Below the pieces are notes generated by a model. That model saw nothing but the letters and a program-made list of their open reading frames with translations, ran no database searches and was not told the DNA's origin. Shown piece after piece: positions 17,376 to 25,845 of a DNA stretch of 64,000 nt. The stretch's first letter is position 1. Each line of letters opens with the position of its first letter. The position numbers and the translations under genes were made by a program. Source of the stretch: Streptomyces seoulensis (lineage in GTDB: Bacteria > Actinomycetota > Actinomycetes > Streptomycetales > Streptomycetaceae); contig NZ_AP025667.1 in assembly GCF_022846655.1 (NCBI RefSeq), positions 2,827,001 to 2,891,000 of the forward strand, in the 5' to 3' direction.

Positions 17376-17580
17376 GGCACATAAGTTAAGCCCACGATGT
17401 GCTGGTTGGGGAGACCGATAAGAGGGTTGTTTTCCGTGTCGGCGGCGATCTGGGATCGCTAATCCGAGCGAACTTGGCAAAAATGGACTCCATCCGGCGT
17501 TTGGATCGTGTAAAAGCCGAGTTCCTGCCGGGTTACCGGCGGTTGACGGAGCGTCGGATGATCTTCAGATGGGGGCGGAC

Positions 17581-18804
17581 ATGTCAATGCCCAAGGGGTC
17601 GAACACACCGGTGCCCACCACCGCGCTCCGCGTCGAGGTGACCCGTCGGGCAGGACCCGGCATCCCCGACGTGGACGCCTCCGCGCTGCTGCTCGCCTGC
17701 GGCCGGGTCCGCGCGGACGGCGACCTCGTCTTCTACAACCAGCCCGCACACGCCTCGGGCTCGGTCCGCCACCAGGGCAAGGAGACCACCGGGGAGCGCG
17801 TCACCGACACCCTGTCCGTCGACCTCGCGCGCGTGGAGGGCGGCGTCGAGCGGATCGTCCTCGCCGCCTCGGCGGACGGCGGCACCTTCGGCCAGGTCCC
17901 CGGCCTCACCGTCCAGGTCTCGGAAGCGGTCACCGGCCACCCCGTCGCCCGCTTCGACAGCACCGGCGCCACCGTGGAGACCGCGTTCGTGCTCGGCGAG
18001 TTCTACCGGCGCCAGGGCGGCTGGAAGTTCCGCGCCGTGGGCCAGGGCTACGACAGCGGACTGGAGGGGCTGGCGACGGACTTCGGCATCACCGTGGACG
18101 TACCCCAGCACCCGGCCGCGTCCCCTGTCCAGGCCACGGCCCCTGTCCCCGCCGCGCCCCCTGTCCCGGCAACGGCCCCGGTGCGGCTCTCCAAGGTCAC
18201 GCTCACCAAGGCGGCGCCCTCCGTGTCGCTGGCCAAGCAGGGCGGCACCTCCGGGGTCATGCGCGTCAACCTCAACTGGCAGACCCGCAAGCACCTCACG
18301 GGCCGCCGCCGGGGCGCCCGGCCCGGTGACCTCGACCTCGACCTGTGCGCCCTGTACGAACTCGCGGACGGCCGCAAGGGCGTCGTACAAGCCCTCGGCA
18401 GCGCCTTCGGGGCGCTGGACCGGCCGCCGTACATCCACCTCGACGGCGACGACCGCACCGGTGCAGCGGCGAACGGTGAGAACCTCACCATCAGCCTCGA
18501 CCACAAGGAGCACCTCAGGCGCGTCCTGGTCTTCGTCACGATCTACGAGGGCGCCACCTCCTTCGCCGACCTGCACGCCACCGTCACCCTCCAGCCGCAG
18601 CACGGCGCCCCGATCGACTTCTCGCTGGACGAGTGCACGGTGCCCTCCACGGTGTGCGCGCTCGCGCTGATCACCGACACCGGCGGCGACCTCGTCGTCC
18701 GGCGCGAGGCCCGCTACCTCGTCCCGGAGCGCGGTGTGAGCCCCCAGCGCACCGTCGACCGGGCCTACGGCTGGGGCATGAACTGGACGCCGGGCCGCAA
18801 GTGA
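17581..18804 (+). CDS. TerD-family tellurium resistance/stress protein with two TerD-like domains
   Basis: This protein is about 407 residues. The N-terminal TerD domain starts SMPKGSNTPVPTTALRVEV and includes DVDASALLLACGRVRADGDLVFYNQP, the calcium-binding signature region, and the GATVETAFVLGEFYRRQGGWKFRAVGQGY block. A Pro/Ala linker follows at about 185-205. A second TerD-like domain starts VSLAKQGGTSGVMRVNLNWQ. It contains DLDLDLCALYELADGRKGVVQALG and ends in YGWGMNWTPGRK. TerD proteins bind calcium and are linked to tellurite, stress and phage responses. ATG 17581 follows GGGGGCGGAC; ATG 17569 is possible. It converges on the glycosyltransferase gene, 7 bp away. No other ter genes are near. 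Confidence 0.88.
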   Translation: MSMPKGSNTPVPTTALRVEVTRRAGPGIPDVDASALLLACGRVRADGDLVFYNQPAHASGSVRHQGKETTGERVTDTLSVDLARVEGGVERIVLAASADGGTFGQVPGLTVQVSEAVTGHPVARFDSTGATVETAFVLGEFYRRQGGWKFRAVGQGYDSGLEGLATDFGITVDVPQHPAASPVQATAPVPAAPPVPATAPVRLSKVTLTKAAPSVSLAKQGGTSGVMRVNLNWQTRKHLTGRRRGARPGDLDLDLCALYELADGRKGVVQALGSAFGALDRPPYIHLDGDDRTGAAANGENLTISLDHKEHLRRVLVFVTIYEGATSFADLHATVTLQPQHGAPIDFSLDECTVPSTVCALALITDTGGDLVVRREARYLVPERGVSPQRTVDRAYGWGMNWTPGRK

Positions 18805-18811
18805 GCCCCGC

Positions 18812-19987
18812 TCAGCCCTCGTCCGGCACCGCTTCGGGACGCGTGTAGGTGCGGCCCTTCCAGGCCGCGCCCCGGCCCCGGTAGTGCTGGACCGCCGAGT
18901 CGAGGGTCATCAGCAGATAGAGGAACGCGGTGAACGGCAGCAGGGGAGCGAGCCACAGCGGCTGCCGGTAGTAGCGCAGCATCGGCATGTACGTCGCCCC
19001 CATCACCGCCCACGCCACCGAGCCGAGCACCCATGTGGGCGTGTCCCCCATGGTGCCGCCCGCCACCACCGCCGCGGGCGGCACCAGATACACCAGCGCG
19101 AGCCCCGCCACCGTGCCCAGCAGCAGCGTCGGACTGTGCCGGAGCTGGGCGTACGCGCTGCGCGAGACCATGCGCCACAGTTCGCCCAGCCCCGGATAGG
19201 GGCGCACGCTGTCCACCCGGTCGGCCAGGCCGAGCCACAGATGGCCGCCGCACGCCCGCACCGCGCGGGCGAGGGCCACGTCGTCGATGACCGCCTGCCG
19301 GACGGAGTCGGGAATCCGGGCGCGCTCGGCCATGTCCGCCCGCAGCAGCACACATCCACCGGCCGCCGCCGTCGTACGCGCCCCCCGGCGTCCGATCCAC
19401 CGGAACGGGTAGAGCTGGGCGAAGAAGTAGACGAAGGCCGGGACCACCAGCCGCTCCCAGGGGCTCTTCGCGCGTAGCCGGGCCATCTGGGAGACCAGGT
19501 CGAAGCCGCCCGTACGCGCCGCCGCCACCAGTGCGCGCAAGCTGTCCGGGGCGTGCGCGATGTCCGCGTCCGTCAGCAGCAGATATTCGGGCTCACGCGC
19601 GCGTGCCAGGGCGATCCCGTGCCGCACCGCCCACAGCTTGCCCGTCCAGCCCTCGGGCGGCTCACCGGGGGAGTCCACCGTGAGCGCCAGCCCGCCCTGC
19701 CGGCGGGCCAGCTCGCGGGCCAGCTCCCCGGTGCCGTCGCGGCTGCCGTCGTCCACCAGGAAGACCTCCGCCCGGCCCGGATAGTCCTGCGCCAGCAGCG
19801 AGGGCAGGCTCGCGGGCAGCACGGACGCCTCGTCACGGGCCGGTACCACCACACAGACCGACGGCCACACCTCGGGCTCGCGGCGCGGGGGCAGCCGTAC
19901 ATCGGTGCGCCAGAAGAAGCCCTGGCCCAGCAGCAGCCAGCACCAGACGGCGAGGGAGACGGCGGCGGTCCACACGATGGCGCTCAC
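18812..19987 (-). CDS. Family 2 glycosyltransferase, HpnB-like
   Basis: The protein is about 391 residues. An N-terminal hydrophobic anchor (AVSLAVWCWLLLGQGFF) precedes a GT-A domain with VVVPARDEASVLPASLPSLL, VDDGSRDGT and the DXD-type LLTDADIAH. A later ...VIDDVALARAVRACGGHLWLGLADRVDS segment contains the acceptor-side DD, and three to four C-terminal membrane helices follow. This domain order matches hopene-associated glycosyltransferase HpnB. No squalene-hopene genes are in the window, so it may be a hopanoid enzyme encoded apart or a related carotenoid or lipid transferase. The start at GTG 19987 is favoured because CAGACT lies six bases upstream; GTG 20005 is an alternative. Confidence 0.82.
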   Translation of the reverse strand: MSAIVWTAAVSLAVWCWLLLGQGFFWRTDVRLPPRREPEVWPSVCVVVPARDEASVLPASLPSLLAQDYPGRAEVFLVDDGSRDGTGELARELARRQGGLALTVDSPGEPPEGWTGKLWAVRHGIALARAREPEYLLLTDADIAHAPDSLRALVAAARTGGFDLVSQMARLRAKSPWERLVVPAFVYFFAQLYPFRWIGRRGARTTAAAGGCVLLRADMAERARIPDSVRQAVIDDVALARAVRACGGHLWLGLADRVDSVRPYPGLGELWRMVSRSAYAQLRHSPTLLLGTVAGLALVYLVPPAAVVAGGTMGDTPTWVLGSVAWAVMGATYMPMLRYYRQPLWLAPLLPFTAFLYLLMTLDSAVQHYRGRGAAWKGRTYTRPEAVPDEG

Positions 19988-20044
19988 GGCCGCAGTCTGC
20001 CCCACCGGAACGGCTCATCGGCGGCCATCGACTATCGTGGCCGG

Positions 20045-20839
20045 GTGAAGATCGCGCTCATGGACTCCGGAATCGGCCTCCTGGCGGCCACCGCGGCGGT
20101 ACGACGCCTTCGGCCCGACGCGGATCTCGTCCTCTCCCTGGACCCCGACGGCATGCCCTGGGGGCCGCGCACCCCGGAGGACCTGACCCGGCGTGCCGTG
20201 GCCGTCGCCGAGGCCGCCGCCGCACTGCGGCCGGACGTCCTCATCGTCGGCTGCAACACCGCCACCGTCCACGCCCTGCCCGCGCTGCGCGCCCACTGCG
20301 AACCCCGCATCCCGGTGATCGGCACCGTCCCCGCGATCAAGCCCGCCTCCGCCGGAGGCGGACACGTGGCGATCTGGGCGACCCCCGCCACCACCGGCAG
20401 CCCCTACCAGCGCAATCTGATCGCGGAATTCGCCCACGGCGTCCAGGTCACCGAGGTGCCCTGCTGGGGTCTGGCCGAGGCCGTCGAGCACGCGGACGAG
20501 CGCGCCATCGCCACGGCCGTCGCCGCCGCCGCGGAACTCACCCCCGCCGACGTGACGACCCTCGTCCTCGGCTGCACCCACTACGAACTCGTGGCGGAAC
20601 GTATCCGCGCCGCCGTGCAGCGCCCCGGGGCCGCCCCGCTCGTCCTGCACGGCTCCGCCGGGGCCGTCGCCGCCCAGGCCCTGCGCCGCATCGGCGAGCA
20701 CCCCGCGCCCGACGCCCCCGCCGCCGGAGCCCTCACCGTGCTGCTGAGCGGCCGCGAGGGCGGACTGCCCGCGCCCGCGCTGCACTACGCCGAAGGACGG
20801 CTGCTGCCCGCGGCGGGCCCGCTCGCCGACCGGATGTGA
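20045..20839 (+). CDS. Glutamate racemase-like (Asp/Glu racemase superfamily) protein
   Basis: This protein is about 264 residues, with the two cysteine motifs of amino-acid racemases: VGCNTATVHAL and VLGCTHYELVAERI. Each cysteine would act as an acid/base on one face of the substrate. The start is MDSGIGLLAATAAV, close to the DSGVGG motif of MurI but with Leu in place of the second Gly. MurI makes D-glutamate for peptidoglycan. Because the glycine loop differs, this may be a second, divergent racemase rather than the essential MurI. A -10-like TATCGT at 20033-20038 lies six bases before the GTG, suggesting a leaderless message. The stop codon is inside a tandem repeat. Confidence 0.82.
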   Translation: MKIALMDSGIGLLAATAAVRRLRPDADLVLSLDPDGMPWGPRTPEDLTRRAVAVAEAAAALRPDVLIVGCNTATVHALPALRAHCEPRIPVIGTVPAIKPASAGGGHVAIWATPATTGSPYQRNLIAEFAHGVQVTEVPCWGLAEAVEHADERAIATAVAAAAELTPADVTTLVLGCTHYELVAERIRAAVQRPGAAPLVLHGSAGAVAAQALRRIGEHPAPDAPAAGALTVLLSGREGGLPAPALHYAEGRLLPAAGPLADRM

Positions 20840-20872
20840 CACCGGGCGCCGACCGGATGTGACACCGGGCGC
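20824..20872. repeat. 23-bp tandem duplication across a stop codon
   Basis: The 23-bp unit at 20824-20846 is repeated exactly at 20847-20869, with three bases of a third copy. The unit contains CGGATGTGACACCGGG and carries the TGA stop of the racemase-like gene (20837-20839). The second copy is downstream of the stop and non-coding. It looks like a recent slip-strand duplication. Confidence 0.85.
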
Positions 20873-20952
20873 GGACACCGCCCGGCCCGTGTTGCCCGAG
20901 CACGCTCCGTGAGCACGTACCACCACGGCGAAACCTGGGTAACCTCATAGGC

Positions 20953-21498
20953 ATGAGGGAGCACCGCGACTCCGAGGACGCCCCGCACCCCGACGTCTGG
21001 ACCGGACGCGCCACCAACCGCGTGCAGTGGGTGCTGGCGCTGGGCGGCGCCGCCTGCATGGCGCTCGGCATCGAGCTGGCCGTGCAGTCCGCGTGGACCT
21101 CGGGGATCATCGCCCTGGTCATGTCCGTCGTGGGATGCATCGCGGTCGGGCTGCTGGTCCTGTTCGGCACCCTCGCCTTCGTGCACGTCGACCTCAAGCT
21201 CGACCAGGACTTCCTGGAGGTCCGCTGCGGCCACGTCGGGCTGCCGCGCCGCCGCATCCCGCTCTCCGAGGTCGTCGGCGCCGACTACATCCCGCACGTC
21301 ACCCCCCGTAACTGGGGCGGCTGGGGCTACCGCTGGCGCCCCGAGAAGGGCACCGCGGTCGTCGTCCGCCGGGGCGAGGGCATCGTGCTGAGCCTGTGGG
21401 ACGGCCACACCTTCACCATCACCGTGGACGACGCCGAGTCGGCGGTCCGTGTCATCCGGGCCCGGCTGCGCGCGACCACCGCGAACAACGCCCACTGA
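20953..21498 (+). CDS. DUF3093-like two-TM membrane protein
   Basis: This 181-residue protein has two adjacent membrane segments near residues 26-45 and 50-74 (VQWVLALGGAACMALGIEL, GIIALVMSVVGCIAVGLLVLF). A soluble C-terminal domain follows with a strongly conserved-looking stretch, TPRNWGGWGYRWRPEKG, and the strand-rich TAVVVRRGEGIVLSL. This arrangement matches the actinobacterial DUF3093 membrane family; function is not known. TAACCT at 20940-20945 lies seven bases before the ATG, consistent with leaderless transcription. It converges on the O-antigen-ligase-like gene with a 6-bp gap. Confidence 0.75.
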   Translation: MREHRDSEDAPHPDVWTGRATNRVQWVLALGGAACMALGIELAVQSAWTSGIIALVMSVVGCIAVGLLVLFGTLAFVHVDLKLDQDFLEVRCGHVGLPRRRIPLSEVVGADYIPHVTPRNWGGWGYRWRPEKGTAVVVRRGEGIVLSLWDGHTFTITVDDAESAVRVIRARLRATTANNAH

Positions 21499-21504
21499 GC
21501 CCGC

Positions 21505-22548
21505 TCAGCCCACCTTCTCCTGCCGGGGCACCGGCCCGGCCAGGGGCACCCGCTCCTCCTCGCCCCACGGCCGCGCCGTCGCCCACCCGGCCAGCAGGCC
21601 CGCGCCCGCCGTCACCGTGGTGAAGCTCAGCGCGTCACCCACCGACGCGATCACCGCCACCGCCGTGAGCGCCGCCCCCGCCGTCAGCACCACCGGCGTC
21701 GGACGGGCGGCCCGCCACAAGGCGTGCAGCACCCAGACGAACACGCCCGCCAGCAGCAGCAAACCCACCAGACCCTGCTCGGCCAGCAACTGCAACGGCG
21801 CCGAGTGCGGCCGCCCCGCCGGATCGCCCGGCGTGCCGAACCGCCCCGGCCCGACACCCCACACCGGCGCCTCCTGGGCCAGCCGTACCGACCGGCCCCA
21901 CAGGCCCACCCGGTACGGCCCGATCCGCTCCGTGAACTCCTCGGCGGGCCCGCCCGGCACCACCCCCGACGCCAGCCCCCACACCGCACCCACCGCCACA
22001 CCGGCCGCGACCGCCAGCCCGGCGAGCCCCGCACGCCGGTGCGGCATCGAGCGCGCGGCCACGGAGCACAGCAGTACGGCGCCCGCGGCCGCGCAGCCTC
22101 CGGGCGACCCCAGGAGCGCCCCGGCCGGCACCACGGCGCAGGCCGACAGCCACAGCAGCGGCCGCACCCCCGGCACGGGGGCCGACCAGGCGGCGCAGCA
22201 CAGCGCCCCGGTGGCCAGCGCCAGCAGCGCGGCCACGGCACCGGCCTGACCGAGCGGAGCCGCGTAGGCGGTGCCGGGCAGCGGGCCGGGCATCGTCACG
22301 GCCACCACCAGCGCGGCCGCCGCCCCCACGCAGGGCGCGGCCACCGGCAGCAGCGCCCCCGAGATCCGCCCGGCCGCGCAGCCCGCCACCGTGGCGAGCA
22401 CCGCCAGCAGCATCCCCTCCGGCCGCCCGTCGTGGGCCGCCGCCGAGAGCAGCGCCCAGGCCGCGCACAACCCGAGCAGGATCATCCCCGCCCCGTCGGA
22501 CACATTGCGTTTCGCACGGCCCGCGTCCGCATCGGACGCGCACCCCAT
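21505..22548 (-). CDS. O-antigen ligase/Wzy-like polytopic membrane protein
   Basis: This protein is about 347 residues with eight to ten predicted membrane helices. Near residue 250, APVWGVGPGRFGTPGD is followed by GRPHSAPLQLLAEQGLVGLLLLAGVFVW. This matches the O-antigen ligase/polymerase signature (GxGxGxF, then H-x-x-LQ-x-LAE-x-G), where the histidine is part of the active site. Such enzymes join or polymerise lipid-linked glycans, here presumably a cell-wall glycopolymer or teichoic-type chain. The start MGCASDADAGRAKRNVSDGAG at 22548 was chosen as the first sensible ATG before the first helix. A divergent Lnt gene starts 213 bp away. Confidence 0.75.
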   Translation of the reverse strand: MGCASDADAGRAKRNVSDGAGMILLGLCAAWALLSAAAHDGRPEGMLLAVLATVAGCAAGRISGALLPVAAPCVGAAAALVVAVTMPGPLPGTAYAAPLGQAGAVAALLALATGALCCAAWSAPVPGVRPLLWLSACAVVPAGALLGSPGGCAAAGAVLLCSVAARSMPHRRAGLAGLAVAAGVAVGAVWGLASGVVPGGPAEEFTERIGPYRVGLWGRSVRLAQEAPVWGVGPGRFGTPGDPAGRPHSAPLQLLAEQGLVGLLLLAGVFVWVLHALWRAARPTPVVLTAGAALTAVAVIASVGDALSFTTVTAGAGLLAGWATARPWGEEERVPLAGPVPRQEKVG

Positions 22549-22760
22549 CCCCGTCGACGCCACCCGTAGCCCCTCGCACCCGGTCCCCCGACCTGTGGCC
22601 GCACCTCGCACGGCATCCGGCCGGGACCGGCCGCACCGCCGAGGCTCGGCACACGCTAACGGCTGTGAGCCGATTTGTGGACGAGTTGCGCGGAACGTCG
22701 TGGTCCCGGCGGCGCCACCGGCATGTCAGGGGGCGCGCGGGCCGCCGTACACTCCCCAGG

Positions 22761-24368
22761 GTGACCGTCACCGCAACTTCCGTGGACCAGCCGGACCGGC
22801 TCCAGCCGTCCCCGGCACAGAGCGTGCTCGCCCGTCGGCTGCGCCGTATGGTCCCGGCCCTCGTGTCCGCGCTGAGCGGCGTGCTCCTCTACGTCAGCTT
22901 CCCGCCCCGCACCCTGTGGTGGCTGGCCCTGCCGGCCTTCGCGGGCTTCGCCTGGGCGCTGCGCGGCCGGACCTGGAAGGGGGCGCTCGGCCTCGGCTAC
23001 CTCTTCGGCCTCGGCTTCCTGCTGCCACTGCTGGTGTGGACCGGCGTGGAGGTCGGCCCCGGCCCCTGGCTCGCGCTCGTCGTCATCGAGGCGGTCTACG
23101 TCGCCCTGGTCGGCGTGGGCATCGCCGCCGTGTCCAAGCTGCCCGGCTGGCCCGTATGGGCGGCGGCGCTGTGGACCGCCGGCGAGGCGGTACGCGCGCG
23201 GATGCCCTTCGGCGGCTTCCCCTGGGGCAAGGTCGCCTTCGGACAGGCGGACGGCGTCTTCCTGCCGCTCGCCGCGGTGGGCGGCACCCCGGTGCTCGGC
23301 TTCGGCGTCGTTCTGTGCGGCTTCGGCCTCCACGAGGTCCTGCGGCTGATCCTGCGCCGCCGCGACGGCGAGGTACGGCGGTCCGCCGCCGCCGTCGCGC
23401 TGCTCAGCGTCGCCGTCCCGGTGGTGGGCGCGGTCGGCGCCCGTGCGCTGGTCAGCGACAAGGCCGAGGCCGGGACCGCGACCGTCGCCGTCATCCAGGG
23501 CAACGTGCCCCGTTCCGGGCTGGAGTTCAACGCCCAGCGGCGCGCCGTTCTCGACTACCACGCCCGGGAAACCCTGCGGCTGGCCGCCGAGGTCCGCGCG
23601 GGCCGGGCGCCGCGCCCCGACTTCGTGCTCTGGCCGGAGAACTCCTCCGACATCGACCCCTTCGCCAACCCCGACGCGGCCGCCGTCATCCAGGGCGCCG
23701 CCGAGGCGATCGGCGCGCCCGTCTCGGTCGGCGCGGTCGTCGAGCGGGACGGCAAGCTGCTCAACGAGCAGATCCTGTGGGACCCGGCCAAGGGCCCCAC
23801 CCAGACCTACGACAAGCGTCAGGTCCAGCCCTTCGGCGAGTACCTCCCACTGCGCTCGCTCATCGGCGCGATCAACGGCGAGTGGACCAGCATGGTCCGC
23901 CAGGACTTCAGCCGGGGCGACAAGCCGGGCGTGTTCGGTTTCGGCCGCGTCGAGGTCGGCCTCGCCACCTGCTACGAGGCCGCGTTCGACTGGGCCGTGC
24001 GCGACACCGTCACCCACGGCGCCCAGATGATCTCCGTGCCGAGCAACAACGCCACCTTCGACCGCAGCGAGATGACCTACCAGCAGCTCGCCATGTCCCG
24101 CGTCCGCGCCGTCGAGCACAGCCGGACCGTGACCGTGCCCGTGACCAGCGGCGTCAGCGCGGTGATCATGCCGGACGGACGGGTCGCTCGGCACACCGGC
24201 ATGTTCGTCCCCGCCCACATCGACATGAAGGTCCCGCTGCGGACCTCCGAGACGCCCGCGACCCGGCTCGGCATCCTGCCCGAGACGGCGCTGCTGCTGG
24301 TCGCGGCGGGCGGCCTCGGCTGGGCCGGCGCGGCCGCGGTGCGCGGTCGGCGCGCCGGTGGCGCGTAG
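22761..24368 (+). CDS. lnt: Apolipoprotein N-acyltransferase
   Basis: This 535-residue protein has six or so membrane helices in residues 30-225 followed by a carbon-nitrogen hydrolase (nitrilase) domain. The Glu-Lys-Cys triad is visible as LWPENSS (Glu293), TYDKRQVQPFGEYLP (Lys352) and LATCYEAAFD (Cys404). Lnt transfers the N-terminal fatty acid to the diacylglyceryl-cysteine of lipoproteins at the outer face of the membrane. Streptomyces typically have more than one Lnt, and this copy is not next to a ppm1 gene. TACACT lies seven bases before the GTG at 22761, indicating a leaderless message. It is followed by an 18-bp palindrome and a NUDIX gene. Confidence 0.92.
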   Translation: MTVTATSVDQPDRLQPSPAQSVLARRLRRMVPALVSALSGVLLYVSFPPRTLWWLALPAFAGFAWALRGRTWKGALGLGYLFGLGFLLPLLVWTGVEVGPGPWLALVVIEAVYVALVGVGIAAVSKLPGWPVWAAALWTAGEAVRARMPFGGFPWGKVAFGQADGVFLPLAAVGGTPVLGFGVVLCGFGLHEVLRLILRRRDGEVRRSAAAVALLSVAVPVVGAVGARALVSDKAEAGTATVAVIQGNVPRSGLEFNAQRRAVLDYHARETLRLAAEVRAGRAPRPDFVLWPENSSDIDPFANPDAAAVIQGAAEAIGAPVSVGAVVERDGKLLNEQILWDPAKGPTQTYDKRQVQPFGEYLPLRSLIGAINGEWTSMVRQDFSRGDKPGVFGFGRVEVGLATCYEAAFDWAVRDTVTHGAQMISVPSNNATFDRSEMTYQQLAMSRVRAVEHSRTVTVPVTSGVSAVIMPDGRVARHTGMFVPAHIDMKVPLRTSETPATRLGILPETALLLVAAGGLGWAGAAAVRGRRAGGA

Positions 24369-24369
24369 C

Positions 24370-24387
24370 CGTACGACCGGTCGTACG
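24370..24387. repeat. Perfect 18-bp palindrome downstream of lnt
   Basis: CGTACGACCGGTCGTACG equals its own reverse complement, with no central spacer. It begins one base after the lnt stop and ends 49 bp before the NUDIX gene. It could be a rho-independent terminator stem, but the lack of a loop and the position in front of the next promoter also fit a dimeric repressor site. Confidence 0.6.
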
Positions 24388-24436
24388 CCCCTGACCGCGG
24401 CGGGCGGCCGGTACGCGGCCCCGTAGGGTCGGGGGC

Positions 24437-24916
24437 ATGGCTACACCAGAATTCATCACCACGCTCCGGGCCACGGCGGGCAACCAGTTGCTCTGGCTCC
24501 CCGGCGTCACCGCGATCGTCTTCGACGACGAGGGCCGGGTGCTCCTGGGGCGCCGCACCGACACCCGCAAGTGGTCGGTGGTCGGCGGCATCCCGGAGCC
24601 AGGCGAGCAGCCCGCCGCGTGCGCGGTGCGCGAGGTCTTCGAGGAGACGGCCGTGCACTGCGTGCCCGAGCGGGTCGTCCTGGTCCAGGCCCTGCAACCG
24701 GTCACCTACGGCAACGGTGACATGTGCCAGTACATGGACATCACCTTCCGCTGCCGGGCCGTGGGCGGCGAGGCGCGGGTCAACGACGACGAGTCGCTGG
24801 ACGTAGGCTGGTTCACGGTGGACGCGCTGCCGGAGTTGAACGAGTTCTCGCTGCTCCGGATCAAGCAGGCCCTGTCCGAGACACCCACATGGTTCGACCC
24901 TATGACTCTTGGCTGA
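24437..24916 (+). CDS. NUDIX hydrolase
   Basis: The 159-residue protein has a canonical NUDIX box: GGIPEPGEQPAACAVREVFEETAV, written here in parts as GG(I)PEPGE at about residues 54-61 and REVFEETA at about residues 69-76. It is preceded by the VTAIVFDDEGRVLLGRRTD strand pair. A conserved aromatic WLPGV opening and the C-terminal DVGWFTVDALPEL segment fit the actinobacterial MutT-like group that hydrolyses nucleotide-sugar or (d)NTP substrates. TAGGGT lies seven bases before the ATG, so the transcript is probably leaderless. It is followed by the unrelated hydroxybutyrate dehydrogenase. Substrate unknown. Confidence 0.87.
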   Translation: MATPEFITTLRATAGNQLLWLPGVTAIVFDDEGRVLLGRRTDTRKWSVVGGIPEPGEQPAACAVREVFEETAVHCVPERVVLVQALQPVTYGNGDMCQYMDITFRCRAVGGEARVNDDESLDVGWFTVDALPELNEFSLLRIKQALSETPTWFDPMTLG

Positions 24917-24971
24917 AGTATGGGTTCTCGCCCTATGTGGTGAGCTGGGGGCACGTCATTAGGGTCGGGAC

Positions 24972-25769
24972 ATGATCTCGCCCAGCCCCCAGCCCAGTAC
25001 CCCCACGGCCTTGGACCTCGCCGGCCGGGTCGCCCTCGTCACCGGGGCCGCCGGCGGCATCGGCAGCGCCTGCGCGCTCCGGCTCGCGGCGGCCGGGGCC
25101 GAGGTGCGGGCCCTCGACCTGGACGCGGCGGGCCTGGCCGGGCTGGCCAGGCGGGCCGACGGCCTCGCGGGCGGTGTCGTGCCGCAGGTGCTGGACCTCA
25201 CCGACCTCGACGCCGCCGAGCGTGCCGCGGCCGGGGCCGACGTGCTGGTCAACAACGCCGGGCTGCAACTGGTCCGCCCGCTGGAGGAGTTCCCGCCCGA
25301 CATCTTCCACACCGTGCTGACCGTGATGCTGGAGGCACCCTTCCGGCTCATCCGGGGCGCGCTGCCACACATGTACGCGCAGGGCTGGGGCCGCATCGTC
25401 AATGTGTCCTCCGTCCATGGCCTGCGCGCCTCTGCCTTCAAGTCGGCCTATGTGGCTGCCAAACATGGGCTGGAGGGCCTGTCCAAGACGGCCGCGCTGG
25501 AGGGTGCCCCACATGGGGTGACGTCCAACTGTGTCAATCCGGCCTATGTGCGCACCCCACTGGTCGAGAAGCAGATCGCCGACCAGGCCGAGGCGCACGG
25601 CATCCCCGAGGAACGCGTCCTCTCCGAGGTCCTGCTCAAGGACAGCGCCCTGCGACGGCTCATCGAGCCCGAGGAGGTCGCCGAGGCCGTCGCCTATCTC
25701 TGCTGCCCGCAGGCTTCCTTCGTCACCGGCACCTCACTGGTGCTGGACGGCGGCTGGACCGCCCACTGA
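24972..25769 (+). CDS. bdhA: 3-hydroxybutyrate dehydrogenase (SDR family)
   Basis: This 265-residue classical short-chain dehydrogenase has the NAD-binding VTGAAGGIGSACALRL loop, the VNNAG strand, the catalytic serine in VNVSSVHGL and the YVAAKHGLEG tyrosine-lysine pair. The SVHGLRASAFKSAYVAAKHG stretch and the C-terminal LIEPEEVAEAVAYLCCPQASFVTG are typical of 3-hydroxybutyrate dehydrogenases, which interconvert D-3-hydroxybutyrate and acetoacetate. TAGGGT lies six bases before the ATG, a leaderless start. From about 25380 to 25560 codon use shifts toward GTG, TAT and CAT, unlike the rest of the gene. A PucR regulator and an MHS transporter follow, plausibly serving the same substrate. Confidence 0.85.
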   Translation: MISPSPQPSTPTALDLAGRVALVTGAAGGIGSACALRLAAAGAEVRALDLDAAGLAGLARRADGLAGGVVPQVLDLTDLDAAERAAAGADVLVNNAGLQLVRPLEEFPPDIFHTVLTVMLEAPFRLIRGALPHMYAQGWGRIVNVSSVHGLRASAFKSAYVAAKHGLEGLSKTAALEGAPHGVTSNCVNPAYVRTPLVEKQIADQAEAHGIPEERVLSEVLLKDSALRRLIEPEEVAEAVAYLCCPQASFVTGTSLVLDGGWTAH

Positions 25770-25845
25770 CCAGCGCCCGGAGCGGCCCGGGCCAGGTTGT
25801 CCACAGGGCTGACGGGCCGGTCATGAGATGAGCGATCCTGTGGCC

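Noticed and set aside
22271..24394. Long Arg/Pro-rich open frame overlapping lnt
   Set aside because: It is a frame shadow of the GC-rich lnt gene, without any motif.
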